In this document: positions 56,077 to 64,000 of the stretch, one piece after another
Layout of the letters: every line of letters begins with the position of its first letter
How positions within the stretch are numbered: position 1 is the first letter of the stretch
Assembly (NCBI GenBank): GCA_963989385.1
Contig: OZ022500.1
Coordinates: 76,008,289 to 76,072,288 of the forward strand
Direction: 5' to 3'
DNA from: Ctena decussata
Lineage: Eukaryota > Mollusca > Bivalvia > Lucinida > Lucinidae
Length of the DNA: 64,000 nucleotides
The notes under the pieces: generated by a model
Databases searched by the model: none
The model's input: the letters and a program-made list of their open reading frames with translations, nothing else
What the model was told of the DNA's origin: nothing
Position numbers and translations under genes: made by a program

Positions 56077-56640
56077 ACGGAGCCCGGGAGGGGACATAGC
56101 AATATATACACTGATTTTGTTCCTACAAAATGCATTTCGTTCCCACGCATTGCGATTTCGTTCCCTCAATTTAATATTTCGTTCAATCAAAATAATATTA
56201 TGTTCCCACGCTTTTCTTTTTTGTTCCTTCAATTTGATATTTCGTTCCCTCAAAGTAACATTCCGTTCCCACGCTTTACTTTTTCGTTTCCTCAAAATAG
56301 CATTTCGTTCCCTCAAAATAATATTTCGTTCCCCCACGTTACTATTTCGTTCCCCCAAAATAGCATTTCGTTCCCTCAAAATAATATTCCGTTCCCACGC
56401 TTTACAATTTTGTTCGCTCAAAATAACATTTTGTTCCCTCAAATTAATATTTCGTTCCCACGCATTACTTTGTCGTTCCCTCAGATTGAAATTTCGTTCC
56501 CTCAAGATATTATTCCGTGGCCACGGGTTACTATTTCTTTCCTACGCAATACTATTTCATTTCCTTACCATAATATTTCGTTCGCTCAAATTAACATTTC
56601 TTTCCTTCGTTTTCTCACAAAATTATTCGGTGGTGGTATA
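56077..56640. repeat. 24-bp tandem repeat arm, left
   Basis: About 23 units alternate ttcgttccctcaaaataa and ttcgttcccacgcattac-type words. The period of 24 nt (8 codons) keeps three frames open: plus (FRSLKIIFRSHALLFRS-like and SFPQNNISFPHVTISFP-like) and minus (RERNIILRERNAILRKR-like). These periodic peptides are by-products of the repeat, not evidence of a protein. Confidence 0.8.
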
Positions 56641-59600
56641 AGCAAAACCATAGAGTATTTTAGCAGCCTGGTTTCTAGGCTAAATGCTTTATTCTAAATG
56701 TTACAAGTCTTAATTTGACTCCGTTTGTATTGAAGGCCAACCATATTTTTTATTTTATTATTATTTTCTATTCAACATTGTCATTATTTTTATTATCATA
56801 ATTTTGTATTACAATTATTATTATTATTGTCATTTTATCTATGTTCTTAACTGCACCCAGTCTAGTACTTTCAGTCATCCCAATCTCTGTGCCCCCTCTA
56901 CAAACCACACTATTTCATACCATATGCAAGGGAAGTTACCTGTAAGTCGTACAGGTAAAGACACCTGTCTGTAGTGTAAGTGCAGTTGTATCCCTTAGAT
57001 ACGGGGACTGCGGCAGCCGTGACTGGACAGCTAGATCAAGGTAATCTACCCAATATCGGATATTTGTTTATCAGTACTGAAAAGCTCTATTCAACTTCGT
57101 TAACATCAGCTCTCTTCCCCGCCACTTCCTTTTTTCCCCTCGCACCTTTTATTTATTCACTTTTTTTTTAATTAATTTATTTGATTTTTCTTATTTCTAT
57201 GAATTAGTATGAGTAAATTATTGTTTACAGTAGTTTTACTTTTAAAATTATGTGCGGTAGTATATAATGATAATAATAATAATAATAATAAGAAGAAGAA
57301 GAAGAAGAAGAAGAAAAATAATTTGCAATGAACTTATTATTTTCAATATATAGCACCTCTGATGTCAATTTTTAGTATATTATCTCCAGATGCTAGTGCG
57401 AAGTGACGTAGCTCCTTATTATTATTATTATTATTATTATCATTATTATTATACCCCAAATACCGGGGAATAACTGACAACCGGTAAAATTGCTGAAGCT
57501 ATCATTGAACTTGGATTCATGTTGATTAATTGATAAACAGGAAAAATATACACGTACGGATGGCCAGTCCATCATTTGAAGATCTTTTCTTTCTTTCTTT
57601 TTTTTTATTTATCGCCTCATTTTTTCAGTCTTCATCGAACTCGCTGAATAAATTGATAAATGGAAGACACCAACAACTAAGGTACAATTTTGTAATATAT
57701 TGCCAAACTACAATTATGACATGGCAACAATGTGTGAACATGTAAGCTGACACAATAAATACTTACAACTGTGCATTCAAAAATCGTTTCAGACCTTATA
57801 CATATAAAACGTATTCTTCAAAGCGTTTTCGGTGCGAAATAGCCTTTTTGTGCTGGTGTGCGGTAAACCCCATCATATATCTCACTCTTTCACCTACTCG
57901 AAAATCAAATGTGTACATAGGGCATCTGTGGTTGAAGCTTATGATAATGATCATCGTCGCGTAAAAATCTAAGTTACGACATGTGCAAACACTGAAGACG
58001 CAGATCAGCATACGCAAATTCGCATTTCTGGTGGGGTTTCCTTTAATTCTTTTTCTTTTTTCTCAAAAAGTATTTATGAACCCTTAGAAATCTAAACACA
58101 CTGCATTGAAAAGACTATGATACGTTTGCGCAGATACGCAGGCTTATTTGAGCATTAAAGTATGCACTTCATAATCCAAGACCATGTTATTTTTCTAACA
58201 AAAAGGATTTTATAGAAATTTGTTCAAAAAGAGTCAAGATTTTTTATTTTATTAATTTGTTCTATTTTTATTTATTTATTTATTTGTTAATTTATTTTCA
58301 CAATGCTTACATTTTAAATAATTTCATTCAGAAGTGAATGCAGTTAGAAATCAGTAGAAATTATGCAAGGGAATACGAAATTTTGACACTTTTCACACTG
58401 TATATTGTATAATCAGTGATCCTTATCAGTTATGACACTCTCGGTCACCTTTAAATTTTAGACCCCCGGCAATATTTCACAATCAGATCAAATAAGTCGT
58501 AACACCTGCTTAGACAGTTCAGGGTATTCACATTCGCTTTTTAGCGGTGCAGGTTGATTTGAAAACTCACTGTTGGCAACTTTTGTGTGAACAGTAGATA
58601 TTCAAATCAGCGTTATCTTCTTTGCTGACTGATCAAAGCCTTCGGTTTTGCTGTTTGGGTGTGCAGGCTGATTTGAATACTCACTGCTGGCATAAATTTA
58701 TGAGAACAGTTAATATTCAAATCAGTTATTAATTTGTGAAAACTGATCAGGGTCTTCATTCCTGCTTTTTAAATTTCAACGATCGCAGACTTTTCAGGTG
58801 AACTTAACCCATTCCATTCGACATACCCCTTTAGGGATATCTGGTCAAACAGTTTGGATCCAGATCAGGCCCCACAAATGTGGGGCCTGATCTGGGATTC
58901 AAACTGTTTCCTGCCTAGACATCATTTCTACAAGAGTTGGTTAAACCAATATTGTCAAAATATTCTTCACTTTTGATGCAGACGACAATTTCAGCAGACG
59001 ACAAAAAATACCCAGAATGCAATGGGTTAATGTAGTCGTCACTTCTGTGTAGACTGACCAGGGTTATCGTTTTTTTATAAATACTAAGGTCAGCCGTAAT
59101 ACTGTTAAGAAAGATAAGAGTTTTTTTTTTTTTTTTTTTTTCTTTTTCGCTTCTTTAATGTCCAAGAATCGCATACTGTTCATGCGAACCGAGAATACTC
59201 TGACTAGACTGCAATGGCTAATCTGAGTCTTCGGTGATCGAATGTTGTACTTATTTACATGTCCCTATAGTCATCATCACTCTATATGTAAACCAGTGTC
59301 TTCGAGAATATGATGGTTACTTTCACCACAGTTTCGTGCGGATCTACAGCAACACACTAAGTTTGGTCCAGTTATAATCCGGCATTTCTAGCTATAAGCT
59401 GTTTATAAGCATATTCTCTCTTCTCTTTTTCCATAATTATTGATTTCCCTTAGCCTGGTCAATTACCTGTATTTGAAGTCTTCTAGAAAGTCATATTTCC
59501 GAGCAGTATGTTTCAATAAACGGAGGACCCCCGGTAGCCCAGTAAGTTAAGCGCTGGCCTGCTGATATAGCGGTCCCGGGTTCGACTTTGTCATAGCGAT

Positions 59601-61655
59601 TGGAAAATAAATCCAGAGGAAAACTGATCAGGGTCTTCATTCAACTTTGTCATAGAGATTATCAAATAAATCCAGAGGAAACACAAAACACTAAATCTGT
59701 GATAGATGAACAAAATACGAACTGACCTTAAAATGAGTCAACTTAATAGTGTATCTTTCACAGTTGGTCAGTTACGTTGAGAATGAAGCCATTTAATGAC
59801 AATTAACTAACAAAGTGTTTAATTGGTTTTAAACGATCATTATCGAAATAACTGCTTACCAACCTGTTAAGAAAGAAAGAAAAAAATGCAGATAATCTAG
59901 TCATTCATATATTTGTTTATCTAGAGAACGTAAGATGACATATTACACATTTGATATATGTCAGTTTTGTTTGTTTGTTTTGTATTTATTGTCTTAGTTT
60001 TAATTTTTATTTATTGATTTTTTATTCATCTTTTTTTCTTTTTTTTTTGCATTTCTTAACATTTTCTGTCTTTCTTGTACCGCCGGATTGATAATAAAAG
60101 CAATTTCGCATAGGCAACAAATAACATTTCGCATACTCTGTCTGGGCTCGACGTTTAGTGCGGCATCAGGTTGGACTTAGAAATTTTACGCCTAAGAATT
60201 CGGCAGTCGGAAAGCGCGTGGACTGTATTTTAAAGTTAATAGGGAAGAATCTTAACGATAATTTATTTCGGAATTTTTCATATCTTTGGAAAGAATGCAA
60301 TGCAAATTTTAAGAAAATATCAGGGAAAAAAATTAAACTAGACACAGTAAAATAAGTTTTTACCGACAAAGTCTAGGAACACGCGTTTTGTCAAATTTTT
60401 ATATTCGCTAAATAGGAGGCGATGAGCTTATTTTCAACTTCACCTGGAAGAATGAAGGCACATACTTATTTTGATGAAAATTACATCAACGTAAAGAGCG
60501 TAAAATGAGCTATATGGTCATATCAGAATAAATTTTGGCACAATTTGTTAAAGAAATGATTTACGTTGTCAAAAATTGTTTTGACATTAATTTCTGTATA
60601 AATTGAGTCATAGATTTCAACAGGTAAAGAGACATACGCGTTATCTATACAGGTGTCACATCGTCGGACTGGGATGATACAAATGAAGAGATTAGTTTAA
60701 CATGAATTCGGGGCCAACTCCTAAGAAACTTATTTGCCCCCATCGAAGCAAATGCTATCGCTCCATAGCAGGCCTGTCAGAAAAGGCACTGTCACCTAGG
60801 GAAGCAAGAAGGAAGTCATAAGAGTTGTCTCCCTTTGGAAACCTGGCGGAAAAATATGGAGATACACCCACACCACACACCACAGCTTTACCATAGCTCA
60901 AAGGTTATTATGTCAACTGTCACTATTAAATTACTGGAGTATTTCCGGGCCCTGAGTCAGCTGTCTTACCAAGTACCTAAATGATAAGGGATGCAATTCA
61001 GCCATCCCAGTCTCTGCAAATCAAAAACTGGGGCCAATTCTCAAAGGAAAGAATTTGCTCGCCTTGGAGCAAATTCTTCCCTCCAGAGCAGGCCCCTCGA
61101 AATGGTCACACTGCCAAAGGAAATAAACAGGAAGTCACAAAAGCAGACTCCCCTTCACTGGAAGCAATTCAGCCATCACTATCACCATCTCTGCGCACCT
61201 CCAGCCACCTCTCAAATGTAACAGATGTGGACAAATCGTGGCTCTACTGATCACGAACCCAGAGCCCGTCGTGAACCATACAAGTACTCCGCGAACTGAT
61301 GGTCGACACCGCCGAGTGAGCACGCGATGTTCGGACAACGCTGACCCAACGTTCAGAAACGCCAATAATGTTTTCCAACGTTTGGTAGTCGTTGTGCCAG
61401 CGTAAAGTTTTCCTATTGTGATTATAATGATGCTACATTTTCTCAGTTTCTTATTTTTAAATTGTTGGTAGAATCTGATCATGTAATTCAATTGCCATGT
61501 TCAAAGATTAAATATAATGTTGACCAAACTGATTATAATTATAAAATGCCCTTATTCAAAACAGAGCTCTTGTCAACGCCCATGATACACTGATCTGTGT
61601 AAAGCTAAAAATAGATGTAGTTTTATTCATTGCGAGGCTTCATAATAGTAAATCG
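56640..61655. other. Interior of foldback element: no recognisable gene
   Basis: AT-rich sequence holds an (ATA)n/(AAG)n microsatellite at 57269-57315, (TTA)n at 57414-57446, a poly-T at 59120-59141, a palindrome at 58846-58914, a tRNA-like SINE-2 head at about 59525-59600, a ~60-bp tandem duplication at 59584-59681 and two copies of a dispersed 'aaggaaagaatttgctcctt' repeat (60710-60860, 61020-61150). A phrase with splice-like ends at 57000-57040 is too short to call. Confidence 0.5.
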
Positions 61656-62226
61656 TGGGAACGAAATATCATTTCGTGTGAACGGAATAGTAATCTGTGC
61701 GCTCAAAATACTACTGTGATAGAACAAAATATTATTGCGAGATAACAAAATACTATTTTAAGGACACGAATTTATTTTGCAAGAGAAAGAAATATTAGAA
61801 CGTGGAAACGAAATAGTGATGCGTGGAAACGAAATGTTGTTTTGGAGGAACCAAATATTATTTTGAGGGAACGAATTATTATTTTGAGGCAACGATAAAG
61901 TAATGCATGGGAATGGTGTATTATTTTAAGGCAAAGAAAAAGTAATGCGTGGGAACGGTATATTATTTTGAGGCAAAGAAATGCTATTTTGAGGGAACGG
62001 AAAAGTAAAGCGTGGAAACGGAAAGCTATTCTGAGGAAACGAAATACTTAATTGAGGGAATGAAAAAGGAATGCGTGGAAACGAAAAAGTAAAGCGTAGG
62101 AACGGAATATTAATTTGAGGGAACGAAATACTAAACTGAGGGAACGAAAAAGTAATGCGTGGGAACGAAATGCATTTCGTGGGAACGAAATCAGTATATG
62201 TATTGCCGTGTCCCCTCCCGGGCTTC
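61655..62226. repeat. 24-bp tandem repeat arm, right (inverted)
   Basis: This is the same repeat in the opposite orientation (gagggaacgaaatactaaac, gcgtgggaacgaaat), ending gtattgccgtgtcccctccc then gggcttc. The minus-strand open frames at 61926-62279 read across it. Confidence 0.8.
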
Positions 62227-62990
62227 GTATAAAACTGTACACATATCACCCTTTTTTCTCTCGGTGACCTTGAGGTCAAGGTAATGGACTTCGGAATTTT
62301 GTGATAGAATATAGGTGTTCTTAGTTAAAGTTTTTTAAATACCAATACATGTATCTCCTGAATAAATGGATAGATTTATTTAATAGTCTGTTTTTTTATC
62401 CACTACTATTCCTGCCCCCTCGATGACTATGGACATAGAATTTTTTTTAAAATATGGGATGTTCTTGGTTAAAGTTTTTCAAAGACCCATATGCCCATAA
62501 TCCATTAACGGATATGCTTAAAATGCCCACAGATTTTAGATAATGGTCTATCATTTCATACAGTACCACCCTACAACCCCCAGTGGCCTTGAGGTCAAGA
62601 ACATGCAATGAAAAAAAATATATATTAAAATTTGAGATTTTCTTGTTTTTTTTTTTTTGTTTCTTTTAAAAACACATATTTCCTTAACCCTCTGATGAAT
62701 TTACTAGAACTACTTCTACAAATGTTAGATAATGGTCTAAAGTTTCATGCAGTGTCGCCCCAACCACCTTGGTGACACCTTTAGGTCAAGGGCACACACT
62801 CATGCTTTAGAAATTCTGTGAAAAGTTTGGTTAAAGTTTCCTGAAGGTAAATAGTTTCACAGTGTCTGGGTGGAAATAGTTTATACTGTCTTGGACTGGC
62901 GACAGAGTACTGCTCCAGAGGTTTACTCAGTACCAGCATTACCTTCCTAATTGGTCTTGAAGGTCAAGGTCACATTCTTAGAACTCTGTA

Positions 62991-63537
62991 TTCAGGATGG
63001 GGAAGCACCGGTTCAGGCGAAGTATGCTGTCTGCATCTTCGCATGCCAAGGGTACTAAGTCCACTTTGTTCCTTATGTAAGGAACAAAGTGGACTTAGCA
63101 TCCTTGGCTAGCGAAGATGTGCTGTCTGGTAACAGCTTTTGTTTCATTTGCTGCCGCAAGCTTCGTCTGTTTCGCCACACAGCAAAGAATGCAGTCCAGA
63201 ATATATACATTTCAGTTGACAGTTTATCTTGTTCTGCTAAGTTTCTCATCTGCTGACCTCAGCAAAGTCGATAGCAATTATTGTTTGTTCTCTGTAATTA
63301 TGGCTTTAGTGTTAATTGTAGGAGACACGGAGTTCGTTTTGAAAGCACTTAGTCTTCTCCTATACTAATGGGAGCAAATGTATTTGCAAACAAATTGAAG
63401 AGCAATACTGCAGCTTGGATCCCTGTGGATCGGTTTTCAAAACTCGGTTTAATTGAAAGAATAACCCGTTTTCATTGCTATTTGTTTCAGCATAGATATC
63501 ACGCAAAATGTTGCTTAACGTATTTGCGAACGCTAGT
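62991..63537. other. Palindrome and unassigned sequence
   Basis: 63025-63125 is an imperfect palindrome (ctaagtccactttgttcctt / aaggaacaaagtggacttag). The plus-strand frame 63117-63368 (83 residues, hydrophobic) has no recognisable family and no visible splice context. Confidence 0.35.
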
Positions 63538-63845
63538 TGAGCCGCGACACGACAAAGCCAACAAAGTGGCATGTGCGCCCAGCGAAGACTCAGATCAGCC
63601 TGGCGCCCAGTCTGACCAGTCTTCGCTGAGCGCTTAGAGGGTAGCTAAGAGTCTAAGCTACGTTCATGCCGACAACGAAGACTCTGATCAGACCAAGCGG
63701 ATGCCCAGGATGATCTGAGTCTTTACGTCTAGCTAGAACCTTCGTTTTGAGCCTGTTTATTCCTCAGAGTCTATATATGGTGTGTACAAAATCCAAATTC
63801 TCAGATCAGACTGCGCGGATGCGCAGGCTGGGTTTGCACATGTCA
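63538..63845. repeat. Foldback MITE family N (ccgcgacacgacaaa...)
   Basis: gagccgcgacacgacaaagc, caacaaagtggcatgtgcgc and cagcgaagactcagatcagc recur inverted in the second half (gatcagactgcgcggatgcg). Other copies: 14985-15080 (half), 17571-17875, 38527-38712, and 43850-44860 (split by the 768-bp element at 44027-44794). Confidence 0.7.
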
Positions 63846-64000
63846 TAAGCACCATTTTCGCGCGTTGCGATTCAAGTATATAACTTCCCTGAACTCTTTC
63901 TATTTTAATAAATATAACTGCCAGTTCATAAATATAACGGGTGTTTTCACAACATCACCACTTTTGGAATTATATCAAATTTCAGGATAATACTGATAGA

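Larger units (their letters stand above)
56077..62226. mobile_element. Foldback (FB-like) element, about 6.15 kb, with 24-bp-repeat arms
   Basis: The termini are GGAGCCCGGGAGGGGACA (left) and, inverted, tgtcccctcccgggcttc (right). The arms of about 560-570 bp (56077-56640 and 61655-62226) are inverted copies built of a 24-bp tandem repeat (ttcgttccctcaaaataata / ttcgttcccacgcattact). A 10-bp flank gtgtaaaact (56067-56076) / gtataaaact (62227-62236) differs at one base. Long inverted arms made of short tandem repeats are characteristic of Foldback elements known from Drosophila. No transposase was recognised inside. Confidence 0.65.
55920..62990 (-). mobile_element. Pearl-like element on the minus strand, interrupted
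   Basis: The left part 55920-56076 carries the inverted 3' end (gttcaggaagagctattgtt then gtcacctcggcatctgcggcgtc, the reverse of the end seen at 26940-27010). The right part 62227-62990 carries core units ('ccttgaggtcaaggtaatgg', 'ttaaagtttttcaaagaccc'). Joining the two restores one continuous unit across the word gtataaaact. This is the only pearl-like element here in minus orientation. Confidence 0.6.

Noticed and set aside
56054..56697. Long frames of 195, 165 and 180 residues
   Set aside because: Periodic translations of the 24-bp repeat in several frames and on both strands.

Overview
The window looks like chromosomal DNA of an invertebrate animal, most likely a bivalve mollusc. It is AT-rich and has large introns. 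It is full of short inverted-repeat (MITE-like) elements, tRNA-derived SINEs, and tandem-cored elements that end in a GACG-type microsatellite plus a GC-rich hairpin. That last architecture is the bivalve 'pearl' / Helentron-associated type. Nothing prokaryotic is present. Almost all long open frames here are chance or repeat ORFs. Real coding sequence has to be read as short exons with splice sites.

One gene can be supported with confidence. It lies on the minus strand and covers about 7.5-38.2 kb in eight exons: 38218-38042, 34064-34025, 32945-32250, 30608-30330, 17501-17369, 14937-14795, 12614-12479 and 7621-7513. Every junction has an AG acceptor and GT donor, all phases agree, and the joined frame is 571 codons including a stop. 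The protein fragment reads: Arg-Gly (RGG) tract, PKKMKK basic patch, short acidic stretch, basic region with a dozen TP motifs, two long Asp/Glu runs, four SPTK motifs, two RRMs. This is nucleolin-like in content, but the RGG tract comes before the acidic part instead of at the C-terminus. The start codon and any upstream domain were not found.

The rest is mobile-element stratigraphy. 0-7.5 kb: nested pearl-like elements, SINE, MITEs. 7.5-38 kb: the gene's introns, with a 2.1 kb inverted-repeat element, a 2.7 kb 165-bp-unit pearl element, a triple-nested stack at 22.3-27.1 kb, and many copies of a palindromic 200-bp MITE. 38-50 kb: further pearl-like elements, a SINE split by a hAT-like MITE, a LINE fragment, and an exact-looking 459-bp tandem duplication. 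50-55 kb: mostly sequence I cannot assign. 56.08-62.23 kb: apparently one foldback element of about 6.15 kb. Its ~0.57 kb inverted arms are made of a 24-bp tandem repeat, and it interrupts a pearl-like element cleanly, with a ~10-bp target duplication. 62.2-64 kb: rest of the interrupted element and a foldback MITE.

Every pearl-like element from 1 to 50 kb lies on the plus strand, antisense to the nucleolin-like gene. The single minus-strand copy is at 55.9-63.0 kb, outside the gene. All calls are by eye from sequence; no similarity search was run.
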